64,000 nucleotides of DNA from Succinispira mobilis DSM 6222 (lineage in GTDB: Bacteria > Bacillota > Negativicutes > Acidaminococcales > Succinispiraceae), in assembly GCF_000384135.1 (NCBI RefSeq), contig NZ_KB913028.1:1701351-1765350 (forward strand). Reading direction: 5' to 3'. Numbering within the stretch: position 1 is the stretch's first letter; every line of letters starts with the position of its first letter. The notes beneath the pieces were generated by a model, which was given only the letters and a program-made list of their open reading frames with translations, was not told the origin of the DNA and searched no databases. Both the position numbers and the translations under genes were made by a program. Positions 45,870 through 55,167 of the stretch are shown here, piece by piece.

Positions 45870-47324
45870 CTATTTTTCCGATCTTATATTTTCAATAGCG
45901 GTTTCGGCAGCTATTATCCCTGAATTAACAGCAAAACCTAGACTATTCCCTGGTAATATAAATACGTAGTCTGGATCACATATGGAGTTAGCATCTGTTC
46001 CTGCTGCATATAATCCAGGTATTACATTTTCTGAGTTGTCTAAAACTTCCATATTATGGTTAGTTTTAATACCACCTAAACTTCCATAGGCACTAGGGGC
46101 AAACTTCAAAGCATAAAATTTAGGTCCAAGCAATGGTTTAAGATATTTTGAATTTTTATCAAACAACTCATCTTTACTATAACAAGCACTATTATATTCA
46201 CTAATAGTTTTTTGTAGCTTATTTGCATTAATATTCAATTTATCTGCAAGTTCTGCGATATTATCAGCTTGATATAAAACACCGCGATTTTTTAGCAACT
46301 CTATCTGCATCGCCTCTTTAAAATTTTCCATACTCATATTAGCTGTAACAACATTAACCAAATCCAACCCATTTTTTTCATAACCTTCCAAGATACTATC
46401 ATCTATTATGGAAAAAGCCATTCTATTTTTTTGTCTCGCAATCGCATTTACCGAAAAAACTGGATTTTCGATGATACTCTCATTCATAAATCGTTCTCCG
46501 GCTAAATTAACCAACAAATTCGGCTGTCTAAATGGTAGTTCTACAGGAGCATAACCCCCAGTGTGCGGTGCAAAAAAGACAAGTTCCATATCCATCTTAC
46601 TTTTAGCAGCTCCTACTGCCCAAGCCATTTTTATTCCTTCTCCCTTTAAACCTGGAACACGGTAAGAAAATAAATCTTTATCATATTCATACTCCGTATA
46701 CTCTTTAATAAATTCTGGCGAATCGCCAAAACCACCAGTGCAAACAATAACACATTCCGCTTCTAATTCTAACAATCCTTTATCTTCTTTTTCAGCGACT
46801 ACGCCAATTATTTTACCCGATTCTATTTTCAAGGACTTAACAGTTGTATTTAAAGATATCTGTCCACCTAAATCTTTTAATCTACTGTGTAATGTTCTAA
46901 TCATAGTACTAGCAGCGCCCAATGCTCCTACCTGTCCATTCTTAGGTTTTATCAAGTGCCATGTGGCCTCAGAGCCTGGAAAATATTTTGATGGTAAAGC
47001 AAATTCTACTCCCATTTTTCCCAGCCAACTAATAGTTTGTGCCGATTTATATAGATATTTACGCACCAACAAAGCATTAGCTCGCCAATGAGTGTAATCC
47101 ATAAATTTTTGAAATGCTCGTTCTCTTGTTAGATCTATAAGATGTTTTTTTTGTAAATCCGTTTCCACCCCTAATAAACCGACAGCTAAATTTGTACAGC
47201 CACCTAACTTATTCATTTTTTCAAGTACACATACACTTATCTTAGCTTCAGCCAAAGTAACAGCCGCGCTTAATCCCGCTGCACCTCCACCTATAACTAT
47301 TGCTTGCACTTTGTGTTTATTCAT
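45870..47324 (-). CDS. FAD-dependent oxidoreductase, fumarate reductase flavoprotein-like
   Basis: A 484-residue flavoprotein of the FAD_binding_2 family. The N-terminal dinucleotide fold is AIVIGGGAAGLSAAVTLAEA, with a GGCTNLAVGLLG loop, an extended middle domain and the C-terminal YGSLGGIKTNHNMEVLD plus IPGLYAAGTDAN and PGNSLGFAVNSGIIA. This arrangement is found in soluble fumarate reductases and ketosteroid or urocanate-type reductases; the electron acceptor cannot be assigned. There is no Cys-rich or FMN domain. ATG 47324 follows GGGGGGAG; the 8-residue longer form is less likely. Confidence 0.87.
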   Translation of the reverse strand: MNKHKVQAIVIGGGAAGLSAAVTLAEAKISVCVLEKMNKLGGCTNLAVGLLGVETDLQKKHLIDLTRERAFQKFMDYTHWRANALLVRKYLYKSAQTISWLGKMGVEFALPSKYFPGSEATWHLIKPKNGQVGALGAASTMIRTLHSRLKDLGGQISLNTTVKSLKIESGKIIGVVAEKEDKGLLELEAECVIVCTGGFGDSPEFIKEYTEYEYDKDLFSYRVPGLKGEGIKMAWAVGAAKSKMDMELVFFAPHTGGYAPVELPFRQPNLLVNLAGERFMNESIIENPVFSVNAIARQKNRMAFSIIDDSILEGYEKNGLDLVNVVTANMSMENFKEAMQIELLKNRGVLYQADNIAELADKLNINANKLQKTISEYNSACYSKDELFDKNSKYLKPLLGPKFYALKFAPSAYGSLGGIKTNHNMEVLDNSENVIPGLYAAGTDANSICDPDYVFILPGNSLGFAVNSGIIAAETAIENIRSEK

Positions 47325-47501
47325 TCTTCTCCCCCCTATAACCTCCAATATTACTTTAATTCATGCTAACAAATATTTTTTCAACTAACAAGGATGATTT
47401 AATCAATATTTGCCTATTTTTATCCTGCTTTTTAATTCTTTAGTATTAAAAGACTTTTTACATCATACTTTAATCTTATTTTATCTTATTTCAAAAAAAT
47501 C

Positions 47502-47530
47502 TTGCATAAATTTATTATATGGTATATAAT
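47502..47530 (+). promoter_or_regulatory. Consensus promoter of the tRNA cluster
   Basis: TTGCAT (47502-47507) and TATAAT (47525-47530) are separated by exactly 17 bp, 20 bp upstream of tRNA-Asp. The intervening sequence is AT-rich. It should drive the three-tRNA transcript. Confidence 0.85.
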
Positions 47531-47550
47531 ATAAAAGTAATTTACATTAT

Positions 47551-47627
47551 GGCCCGGTAGTTTAGTTGGTTAGAATGCCGCCCTGTCACGGCGGAGGTCG
47601 TGGGTTCGAGTCCCATCCGGGTCGCCA
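47551..47627 (+). tRNA. tRNA-Asp (anticodon GTC)
   Basis: Acceptor stem GGCCCGG/CCGGGTC, D-arm with AGTTGGTTAGA, anticodon loop CTGTCAC (anticodon GTC), T-arm GGGTTCGAGTCCC, encoded CCA. First of three tandem tRNA genes. Confidence 0.96.
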
Positions 47628-47628
47628 T

Positions 47629-47703
47629 GCGGAAATAGCTCAGCGGTAGAGCATCGCCTTGCCAAGGCGAGGGTCGCGAGTTCGAATCTCGTTTTCCGCT
47701 CCA
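47629..47703 (+). tRNA. tRNA-Gly (anticodon GCC)
   Basis: Acceptor stem GCGGAAA/TTTCCGC, anticodon loop TTGCCAA (anticodon GCC), T-arm GAGTTCGAATCTC, encoded CCA. It begins one base after tRNA-Asp, so the two are co-transcribed. It reads the main glycine codons GGC/GGU, in contrast to the GGG-reading copy at 16.1 kb. Confidence 0.96.
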
Positions 47704-47704
47704 T

Positions 47705-47780
47705 AGGGGTATAGCTCAATTGGTAGAGTAGCGGTCTCCAAAACCGTTGGTTGTGGGTTCAAGTCCTACTGCCCCTGCCA
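47705..47780 (+). tRNA. tRNA-Trp (anticodon CCA)
   Basis: Acceptor stem AGGGGTA/TGCCCCT region, D-arm CAATTGGTAGAG, anticodon loop CTCCAAA (anticodon CCA), T-arm TGGGTTCAAGTCC, encoded CCA. Last of the cluster; a strong terminator begins 9 bp later. Confidence 0.95.
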
Positions 47781-47788
47781 GAAACCAC

Positions 47789-47819
47789 AGCCTGTACAGC
47801 AATTGTACAGGCTTTTTTT
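47789..47819 (+). terminator. Terminator of the tRNA cluster
   Basis: The arms of AGCCTGTACA (47789-47798) and TGTACAGGCT (47804-47813) are a perfect 10-bp stem, followed by seven T residues. Confidence 0.93.
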
Positions 47820-47913
47820 CGTCCGGGTGTAATAGTCCGTTAGTAACTGGGGTAAAGTGGTAGTATAATTATAGCTTCCAGTCCGAGTAATTTTTATGTA
47901 TAATTATCTGTAT

Positions 47914-47987
47914 TGAGCATGACTTGAAAATCCTCCTTTGATCGCTTTCACAACTTTATCATAAAGGATTTTTCAAGATCATGCTCA
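47914..47987. repeat. 74-bp imperfect inverted repeat
   Basis: The ends TGAGCATGA and TCATGCTCA are complementary. Inner blocks CTTGAAAATCC/GGATTTTTCAAG and CCTTTGAT/ATCATAAAGG also pair, leaving a small loop. It carries no coding sequence. It lies in the 270-bp gap between the tRNA terminator and the EAL gene. It could be a miniature transposable element, an IS relic or a structured RNA; nothing decides this here. Confidence 0.6.
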
Positions 47988-48089
47988 TTTTCTGTAAAAA
48001 AATATGCTGTGATATGCAGAATTTTCTACACACCGCAACATATATTATAGAGCCCTAATATATGCTAGGTGGTTTTTTATATTATTTTT

Positions 48090-50027
48090 TTAAACAGCTT
48101 GAACACACTTCAAAAAATTTACAGCCTGTTCTGTAGGCAGTGGTTTACTAATATAGTAGCCTTGCAATAAATCGCAACTCGATTCTAACAACCTATCTTG
48201 TTGTTCAATTTCCTCAATCCCTTCAGCTACAACATTCAATCCTAAAATATGAGCCATCTCGATAATCGCATTAACTAAATTAGATTGCGTATTATCTTTA
48301 GTAATATCATCAATAAAGCTTTTATCTATTTTAATTGTATCAACTGGTAATTGTTTTAAATACGTTAACGAAGAGTAGCCCGTTCCAAAATCATCCAAAG
48401 AAACTAACATTCCCATTTCTCTAAGTTCACTCAATTTCTTCACAGCATTAATTTTATTTTCTAGGAATACACTTTCTGTAATTTCAATCTCTATCGCCCG
48501 CGCAGGAACATGCTTTTTCTGTAACGCGCTTTTCACCATAGCCACAAAATTTTCGTCTAACAGTTGTTTTGCTGAAATATTTACAGCAATTCTAATACTG
48601 CCATAGCCACTAGAGTTCAAGTATTTCCAAAAATCACATGCTTCTTGTAGAGCATAATTACCTAGTTCATAAATCAAATTGTTTTCTTCTGCGATTGGAA
48701 TAAATACCAAAGGAGATATATTCCCTAAAACTGGATTTTTCCAACGCATCAAGCCTTCAAACGCAACTATTTTACCATATGAATTGGTCTGCGGCTGATA
48801 ATACATATGTAGTTCATTACGTAATATTGCTTTCCGCAAATGTGATAAAATCAGCAATCTTTCTTGTACATCTTCTAATAGTTCCTCCGAAAAGATTTTA
48901 AAACCTGTTCGACCTTGTTTTTTAATACTTGTCAAAGCAACATCGGCACATTTTATTAAAGATGCTATCTTTGTCCCATGCTGAGGATAAAAACTAACAC
49001 CAATACTGGCCGTTACATTTAGTGTAACATCTGCAAAAGTGTATTCGTTTTTAATTTTATTAAAAAATTGTTGCGCATATTCTTTAACACATTCTTCATT
49101 GCAATTTTCTACAAATACAATAAACTCATCACCGTTAACATGCCAAACACTACCGTTACCACGAGTTAATTCTTTTAAATCTTCTGCAACATTTTTAATT
49201 ACGGCATCTCCATAACTAATTCCAAAGGCATTATTAACTACATTCAAGTTGTCAATATCAATATAAAAAAGAGCTCCTTCGGCACCATTAGTTGTCTCCA
49301 CGAAACTTTCTAGCAATTTAACCCTATTAGGTAGTCCTGTCAACTGGTTAGTATAGGCCAGTTTTTCTGCTCGCTCTTGAATCATTTTTTCACTAGTAAT
49401 ATCTGTAAACGATCCCCTAATCTGCTTTATGTTTTTTTCAGTTGTTACAGTTCTAGCTACCATTCTTAAATAATGATGCTCATTATCTAAAGCCAAAATT
49501 CTAAATTCTAGTTTTATTTTCCCGTCATCATTTTTATTTTGTAATTCTTCTAGTACATTTTCAACTTTTTTATAATCTTCAATATGAACTCGCGCCAAAA
49601 TCAACTTCCAATTATTTGACTTAAGCTTACCAGTTGTGCAAATATATGTTTCTAAAAAAGAAGTAGTTATTTGCAATTTATTTTCGCTAGGTACCCATTC
49701 AAATAAAGCATTATCTGCTTCTTCAATAATATCAAGATATTTATTATACACTTCTTTAACTTCTTGTACTTTTGCTTGCAATTGTTTTGTACGACTCTTA
49801 ACTAATGATCTTAAAATTATCACTAACCCAACCAAGAAAAAAATAAATAGACTCAACGGCACCAACAAAGACAACAACTCATTGTTACTTATTAATTCAT
49901 GATTAACTAAAACAATTTTTTGAATCTTCGAAAGCAAATATTCATTTCCCCAAATATAGACACCGATGATAGAACCAAATATACTAATTGGGCCCAATGT
50001 CTTTATGTTTAAATTAATTTTATTCAA
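48090..50027 (-). CDS. PAS-GGDEF-EAL membrane protein (c-di-GMP turnover)
   Basis: A 645-residue protein. Two N-terminal hydrophobic segments (GPISIFGSIIGVYIWG and LLSLLVPLSLFIFFLVGLVIIL) are followed by a coiled coil, a PAS/PAC region (YLDIIEEADNALFEW to RGSFTDIT), GGDEF (TGLPNRVKLLESF; active site reads VNGDEF) and EAL (FEGLMRW; ESVFLEN; DDFGTGYSSLTYL; KIDKSFI; VAEGIE). The GGDEF first glycine is Asn and EAL is EGL. The protein may therefore be a phosphodiesterase with a degenerate cyclase domain. The start is TTG after GGGTGG. Confidence 0.92.
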   Translation of the reverse strand: MNKINLNIKTLGPISIFGSIIGVYIWGNEYLLSKIQKIVLVNHELISNNELLSLLVPLSLFIFFLVGLVIILRSLVKSRTKQLQAKVQEVKEVYNKYLDIIEEADNALFEWVPSENKLQITTSFLETYICTTGKLKSNNWKLILARVHIEDYKKVENVLEELQNKNDDGKIKLEFRILALDNEHHYLRMVARTVTTEKNIKQIRGSFTDITSEKMIQERAEKLAYTNQLTGLPNRVKLLESFVETTNGAEGALFYIDIDNLNVVNNAFGISYGDAVIKNVAEDLKELTRGNGSVWHVNGDEFIVFVENCNEECVKEYAQQFFNKIKNEYTFADVTLNVTASIGVSFYPQHGTKIASLIKCADVALTSIKKQGRTGFKIFSEELLEDVQERLLILSHLRKAILRNELHMYYQPQTNSYGKIVAFEGLMRWKNPVLGNISPLVFIPIAEENNLIYELGNYALQEACDFWKYLNSSGYGSIRIAVNISAKQLLDENFVAMVKSALQKKHVPARAIEIEITESVFLENKINAVKKLSELREMGMLVSLDDFGTGYSSLTYLKQLPVDTIKIDKSFIDDITKDNTQSNLVNAIIEMAHILGLNVVAEGIEEIEQQDRLLESSCDLLQGYYISKPLPTEQAVNFLKCVQAV

Positions 50028-50130
50028 CTAGTCCACCCTATTTTCTTTCTAATATTAAATTTTGCAAAGAATATATTAATTTTAACACAAAATATGCTCT
50101 ATAGTTAAGTTCTTTTTAAAAAAACAACTA

Positions 50131-50159
50131 AAAAACCCTCTGGCATAACCAAAGGGTTT
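50131..50159 (-). terminator. Terminator of the acetate-type transporter gene
   Basis: AAACCCT...AGGGTTT arms with extra GG/CC pairing and a short loop lie 15 bp after the transporter stop. The A run at 50131-50135 is a minus-strand U-tract. Confidence 0.8.
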
Positions 50160-50174
50160 AAATTTTAAAAAATA

Positions 50175-50810
50175 TTAATGACCGGCTGGAGCTGGCGCCT
50201 TTTTCCAAATGCCAAGTGGTTTACCAACTGGCCAAAAAACTCTGCCAAAAAACTTATTAAGGAATGTAGCTCCACATAAGTAAAAAGAAATCATAGACAC
50301 AATTAATTCTGCATAAGCTGCCATACCATGTGCCCAATGCCCACCAATACCTAGTGTATCAAGTGCTAAGCCTAACAATAACAAATCAATAAAAACCATA
50401 TCCAAGAATAGCACAAAATTTGCTTCAGCAGCAGCTATAGTTCCAATCACGGAAAATATAAAAAATCCTAAAAAAGCAAATCCTAGTTGTTTCGGATCAA
50501 CACTTTTTGCAAGTACCTCACCTAACACACCCGCTTTAATCATCCAACTTGCTGCTACTCCTAACCAAAACAAGCCAAAAGCTCCAAATACAGTTGCCCC
50601 AAAAATGTTGTTGTGCTTAAAATCATATACACATGCAAACAATTGTGCGATTGCACCTAGAAAAATAGCCCAAGGAATAACAAACGATACCCCACTTGTA
50701 ATACCTAATTTTTGTGATGCTGCTACTAACGTAACAATAGATAGACCTAACAAGCCAAGTGGTGTCGGATCTGCTACTACGATTTGAACATTGCGATTTT
50801 CTGTTGCCAT
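50175..50810 (-). CDS. Acetate/succinate uptake transporter (GPR1/FUN34/YaaH family)
   Basis: A 211-residue protein with six hydrophobic segments. The N-terminal signature is DPTPLGLLGLSIVTL (family consensus NPAPLGLxG). FGAFGLFWLG and FLDMVFIDLLLLGLAL are the conserved TM3 and TM5 regions. Members carry acetate, succinate or formate with protons. AGGAGG precedes the ATG. It is a single gene; the substrate is assigned by family only. Confidence 0.92.
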   Translation of the reverse strand: MATENRNVQIVVADPTPLGLLGLSIVTLVAASQKLGITSGVSFVIPWAIFLGAIAQLFACVYDFKHNNIFGATVFGAFGLFWLGVAASWMIKAGVLGEVLAKSVDPKQLGFAFLGFFIFSVIGTIAAAEANFVLFLDMVFIDLLLLGLALDTLGIGGHWAHGMAAYAELIVSMISFYLCGATFLNKFFGRVFWPVGKPLGIWKKAPAPAGH

Positions 50811-50894
50811 TATATCCTCCTAAAATTTCAATATATAACGGTATTATAGTATACTAATTTTAATATGTCAAGAATATAGCTGAATTTTCGAGTC

Positions 50895-52184
50895 TTATGT
50901 ATTTTTTTCAGAACAATCTGCATTTTTTGCGATACTTGGTAACCTAACCTTCAGTATTGTGTATTCTTTTTTGATATCAAGATACTTGCCTAATATTTTC
51001 GCACTAGCTCGCTGTGCAAAATCCATTATAGCTTTTTGATTTTCAATTTGAACTTGAACGACTTTTCCACATATTTTATTTTCAGAAGCCATTTTACCTA
51101 AAATTGTATTAACCTTAGAAACTGCAAAAGATTCTTTGTAACTTCGCTCATCAGTTAAAGCACTAATTATGTCGGCTACCGCTAAAACTCTTTGAGAAAT
51201 ATCTAAATCAACTGCTCTTAAGCCATAAGGATAACCTTTCCCATCTAGTTTTTCATGGTGACTTATCGCTATTTTGTAAATATCATCATTCACGCAGTTT
51301 TTTATTATTTTCTCTGTTTCTAATACATGTTCTTGCATTTTTTGCATTTCCCACATCGCTAATTTGCCATTTTTGTTTAAGATTTCTTTAGGTGTTTTTA
51401 TTTTTCCCAAATCATGTACCAGTGCTGCATAATAAATATTATATATGTTACTTTTCGGCAATTTTAATTTTTGTGCTAAAGCCACACTTATATAAGCAGT
51501 TTTCACACTATGCGTTACCGTATACTCACTCTTAAAATCTATCGAAAAAACAAGCATCTTTAAATAGTCTCGTAAAGAATTTCGTGAAATTTTGGCATTT
51601 TCGAATATTTCTAAAATAATTTTCAAATAATCACCATTGAAATAATTACGCAGTAAATCACCTTTTTTATTCGCCTGCCAAAAAAGATTTATATTATCTT
51701 TAGCAAACATTTCGCCATCATGTTTGCATAAATATTTTTCTAAATATTTTTCTCCATTTAGTTGTAAATAGTTATCTAATTTATCAGCGAAATATAACAG
51801 ATTTATTATATCTTTATTGTCACAACCTATTTGTTTCATAGTTTGATAATCAAAATGATGATATAAAACTGTATTGGCCAGTTTTTTAAGCGGTGAAAAA
51901 TATTTCAAATGTAAATAGCCATAAATTGAATGTTTGCAGTAATCCTCTTGCTCAAAAAATTCAAAGGAATTAATATCTTCTGTTTTGTAAGCACCGATAT
52001 CGTGGAATAAACCTAAAACACAAATATCAATAATTTTTTTTTCAGAATATTTATCTGAGTTTACGAGTAGCATATATAAAATATATGCTACTCGTTCTCC
52101 GTGATCGGTTAAGCGATGGTCTATCCTTCTTAGAGCCCGCAAAACAATTTGTATAGCTTTTTCACTTTTGACATTATTTATCAC
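50895..52184 (-). CDS. HD-GYP domain protein, probable c-di-GMP phosphodiesterase
   Basis: A 429-residue protein with two HD-type domains. The first (residues about 10-170) has HDIGAYKTED and HHFDYQTMK. The second is a canonical HD-GYP with HDLGKIKTPKEILNK, the HVLETEKI helix and HHEKLDGKGYPYGL, then LAVADIISALTDERSYK. There are no membrane segments. It should hydrolyse c-di-GMP. It is close to, but not co-transcribed with, the GGDEF-EAL gene. It has a leftward orientation and is divergent from rarA. Confidence 0.9.
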   Translation of the reverse strand: MINNVKSEKAIQIVLRALRRIDHRLTDHGERVAYILYMLLVNSDKYSEKKIIDICVLGLFHDIGAYKTEDINSFEFFEQEDYCKHSIYGYLHLKYFSPLKKLANTVLYHHFDYQTMKQIGCDNKDIINLLYFADKLDNYLQLNGEKYLEKYLCKHDGEMFAKDNINLFWQANKKGDLLRNYFNGDYLKIILEIFENAKISRNSLRDYLKMLVFSIDFKSEYTVTHSVKTAYISVALAQKLKLPKSNIYNIYYAALVHDLGKIKTPKEILNKNGKLAMWEMQKMQEHVLETEKIIKNCVNDDIYKIAISHHEKLDGKGYPYGLRAVDLDISQRVLAVADIISALTDERSYKESFAVSKVNTILGKMASENKICGKVVQVQIENQKAIMDFAQRASAKILGKYLDIKKEYTILKVRLPSIAKNADCSEKNT

Positions 52185-52374
52185 TTGAAAAACTTCCTCA
52201 CTCTATTAAAACTTCTTTTTTTATGTTTTTAGATAATTTAAAGCAAGCAACTAGACTATATAGTATATATACTACTATATTATTATTAGTATCGCAATAA
52301 GCCAGATATTTATTTTCTTGGCTATTTTGGTAAATTAAATTACTTGTAGTATAATATTCCATGAGGTGACTTTA

Positions 52375-53646
52375 ATGTTTAAAACTGATAGTTTGTTTGC
52401 AAACGCACCTAAATATGTTCCTTTAGCCGAAAAAATGCGACCTCGAACACTTGAAGAATTTATTGGTCAGGCAAATCTTGTAGGTAGCAATAGTTATCTT
52501 GCTCGTTTAATCAGCAAAGATAATCTCCAATCGCTAATTCTTTACGGTCCTGCTGGCGTTGGCAAAACAACCTTAGCTAATATCATTGCTAATACAACCA
52601 AAGATAACTTTGAAAAACTAAATGCAACAATTGCTGGCGTTAGTGATTTACGTCAAATCATTCAAAAAGCTAAAGAATTAAGACAACTGTATTCAAAAAG
52701 AACGATTTTATTTCTCGATGAAATTCATCGTTTCAATAAAGCCCAACAGGATATTCTTCTGCCCTATATTGAAAATGGTCTGCTGATCTTAATTGGCGCT
52801 ACAACAGAAAACCCCTACTTTGAAATAAATACGCCTTTGTTATCACGAGTTAAAGTACTAGCTCTTCAACAACTTGAAGCTAAACATATCAAGCAAATAA
52901 TAGAAAAGGCGCTTCGAGATAATGAACGTGGCTTAGGTAGTCATAACTTCAGTTTAACAGATGATAGTCTATGTACTTTAGCCGATTTTTCTAATGGTGA
53001 TGCTCGCATAGCTTTAAATTTACTAGAACAACTATATTTAATGTTTGGTGAGAACACTTGCGTAACTTTAGATGAACTAAAAATCGCTATGCCAGAAGCA
53101 ATACGGCGTTATGATAAAAATGGCGATCAGCATTATAATGTAGTCTCTGCTTTTATCAAAAGCATGCGTGGTTCTGATGTCAATGCTAGTATTCACTATC
53201 TAGCCAGAATGTTAGCCGCTGGCGAAAATATCGAGTATATCGCTCGCCGAATAATTATTTGTGCTGCGGAAGACGTAGGTCTTGCTGATCCGCAAGCGCT
53301 GACAGTTGCTACTAGTTGCTTTCAAGCTATTAAAATTCTGGGTATGCCAGAGGCAAGAATCCCACTTGCACAGGCTGTTGCTTATATTGCTCTAGCCCCT
53401 AAAAGCAATGCTTGTTATCTGGCTATAGACAAGGCCTTACAAGATTTAAATACTATTGATTGCGGCGATGTTCCAGCGCATTTAAAAGATGCACATTATG
53501 CCGGTGCCCAAAATTTAGGTTGGGGTTTAGATTATAAATATCCACATGATTACCCGAATAATTATGTTTCCCAACAATATCTGCCAGATAATTTAAAAGG
53601 AAAAATTTATTTAGCAACAAATAATCTTACTCCTAAAGAAATATAA
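52375..53646 (+). CDS. rarA: Replication-associated recombination protein A (AAA ATPase)
   Basis: A 423-residue RarA/MgsA. PLAEKMRPRTLEEFIGQANLVG opens the AAA domain. Walker A is YGPAGVGKTTLA, Walker B LFLDEIHRFNKAQQD, sensor 1 GATTENPYFEIN and sensor 2 NGDARIALNLLEQL. The C-terminal helical region includes RRIIICAAEDVGLADP and AVAYIALAPKSNACY. It acts at stalled replication forks. ATG 52375 follows GAGGTGAC. rrf2 and mnmA follow, a common Firmicute order. Confidence 0.96.
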   Translation: MFKTDSLFANAPKYVPLAEKMRPRTLEEFIGQANLVGSNSYLARLISKDNLQSLILYGPAGVGKTTLANIIANTTKDNFEKLNATIAGVSDLRQIIQKAKELRQLYSKRTILFLDEIHRFNKAQQDILLPYIENGLLILIGATTENPYFEINTPLLSRVKVLALQQLEAKHIKQIIEKALRDNERGLGSHNFSLTDDSLCTLADFSNGDARIALNLLEQLYLMFGENTCVTLDELKIAMPEAIRRYDKNGDQHYNVVSAFIKSMRGSDVNASIHYLARMLAAGENIEYIARRIIICAAEDVGLADPQALTVATSCFQAIKILGMPEARIPLAQAVAYIALAPKSNACYLAIDKALQDLNTIDCGDVPAHLKDAHYAGAQNLGWGLDYKYPHDYPNNYVSQQYLPDNLKGKIYLATNNLTPKEI

Positions 53647-53663
53647 TTGAGGTGAGCCACTTT

Positions 53664-54092
53664 ATGAAACTTTCAACCAAAGGTCGTTATGGCGTGACCG
53701 CTATGTATGATTTAGCAATGCATTGCCAACATGGACCAGTACCATTAAAAAGTATCGCCCAACGACAAGAAATATCTGAACACTACCTAGAAAAGCTAAT
53801 GGGCCAACTACGCTCTGCAGGACTAGTGAAAAGCACTCGTGGTTCACAAGGCGGATATATTCTAGCTCGCTCTGCTAACCAAATCACAGTTGGTGATATT
53901 ATTCGTGTTATGGAAGGCCCAATTGCTCCAGTTAACTGTTTACTATCTGAACAAGTTAATAATAGTTATTGCGATAAGGCTTGTAGTTGTATTACACGTG
54001 GAATTTGGGAAAAAGTTGCCAATAGTATCAGTACAGTTTTAGATAGCATTACTCTTGAGGATCTATGCAAGGAGGAACTAGGCAATGAGTAA
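53664..54092 (+). CDS. Rrf2-family transcriptional regulator (IscR/CymR-like)
   Basis: A 142-residue winged-helix protein: MKLSTKGRYGVTAMYDLAMH start, recognition region ISEHYLEKLMGQLRSAGLVKSTRGSQGGY, and a C-terminal C-x10-12-C-x3-C-x-C cluster (NCLLSEQ ... YCDKACSC) able to hold an Fe-S cluster as in IscR. It may regulate sulfur or Fe-S genes. ATG 53664 with GAGGTGAG upstream is preferred to the GTG at 53652. It overlaps mnmA by 8 bp. No cysteine desulfurase gene sits between them, unlike in many relatives. Confidence 0.92.
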   Translation: MKLSTKGRYGVTAMYDLAMHCQHGPVPLKSIAQRQEISEHYLEKLMGQLRSAGLVKSTRGSQGGYILARSANQITVGDIIRVMEGPIAPVNCLLSEQVNNSYCDKACSCITRGIWEKVANSISTVLDSITLEDLCKEELGNE

Positions 54093-55140
54093 AACAGTTG
54101 CGGTAGCGATGAGTGGCGGCGTTGATAGTTCTGTAGCCGCCAAGTTATTACTAGATCAAGGATATAAAGTAATAGGTTTAACTCTAAGACTATGGGGAGC
54201 CAAGCTCAATGATGCTGGGCAAAGCGTAGCTGAAATTGATGCAAAAAAAATCGCCGAAATGTTAAATATTCCGCACTTTATTATTGATTGCCAACAATAT
54301 TTCCGTGAAAGCGTCGTAGAAAATTTCATCAGCGAATACGCCTTAGCCCGTACTCCAAATCCTTGTGTTAATTGTAATAAATTAATAAAATTTGGTCTAT
54401 TATTCGAAGAAGCAATGTTACTTGGTGCCGATTATCTCGCTACTGGACATTATGTTCAGAAATTTATTAATCCAATAACTAAAACACATTATTTACAACA
54501 AGCTACAGATAAAAGCAAGGATCAAACCTATGTACTTTATAATATTAAAAGCACAATGTTAGAAAAATTAATTTTCCCACTAGGAGCTTACAGCAAAACT
54601 GAAGTTCGAGCGTTAGCTGAACAATTTAATTTACCCGTTTTTGCCAAAGCTGATAGTCAAGAGATTTGTTTTATTCCTAATGATAATTATCGCGATTTTT
54701 TGGTAAAACACAGCAATATCAAGCCACTTAAAGGTGATTTTGTTGATATAAATGGTAATATTTTAGGAGAGCATCAAGGCTTAGTAAATTATACCATTGG
54801 GCAACGCAAAGGTTTCAATATAGCCTTTGGTAAAAAAATGTATGTACTACGCCTAGATAAAAGTAAAAATCAAGTTGTCTTAGCCGATAATTCTGAAGTT
54901 TTTGCCCAAACTCTAAAAGTAACAGACATAGTTTTTGTTGATGAGCGTAATTTGAATTCTGAATATGTACTACAAGTAAAAATACGCTATAATGCGAAGC
55001 CAGCCTTAGCCAAAATAATTGTTAAAGGTACAACAGCCGATATAGTATTTGATCAACCTCAACGTGCCATAACTCCTGGACAATCCGCTGCGTTTTATGA
55101 AGGCGATATTCTCGTTGGTGGTGGAATAATCGAATGTTAA
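54085..55140 (+). CDS. mnmA: tRNA-specific 2-thiouridylase
   Basis: A 351-residue MnmA that thiolates U34 of Lys, Glu and Gln tRNAs. The PP-loop is AMSGGVDSSVAAKLL, the first catalytic cysteine is in NPCVNCNKLIKFG, ATGHYVQ, the second cysteine is in DSQEICFIPNDNY, and GYTIGQRKG-like YTIGQRKGFNIAFG occurs in the central domain. Sulfur would come from a cysteine desulfurase encoded elsewhere. AAGGAGG precedes the ATG, within the end of the Rrf2 gene. Confidence 0.97.
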   Translation: MSKTVAVAMSGGVDSSVAAKLLLDQGYKVIGLTLRLWGAKLNDAGQSVAEIDAKKIAEMLNIPHFIIDCQQYFRESVVENFISEYALARTPNPCVNCNKLIKFGLLFEEAMLLGADYLATGHYVQKFINPITKTHYLQQATDKSKDQTYVLYNIKSTMLEKLIFPLGAYSKTEVRALAEQFNLPVFAKADSQEICFIPNDNYRDFLVKHSNIKPLKGDFVDINGNILGEHQGLVNYTIGQRKGFNIAFGKKMYVLRLDKSKNQVVLADNSEVFAQTLKVTDIVFVDERNLNSEYVLQVKIRYNAKPALAKIIVKGTTADIVFDQPQRAITPGQSAAFYEGDILVGGGIIEC

Positions 55141-55167
55141 TAAAATTTTAAGGAGAGTATTAACTCA

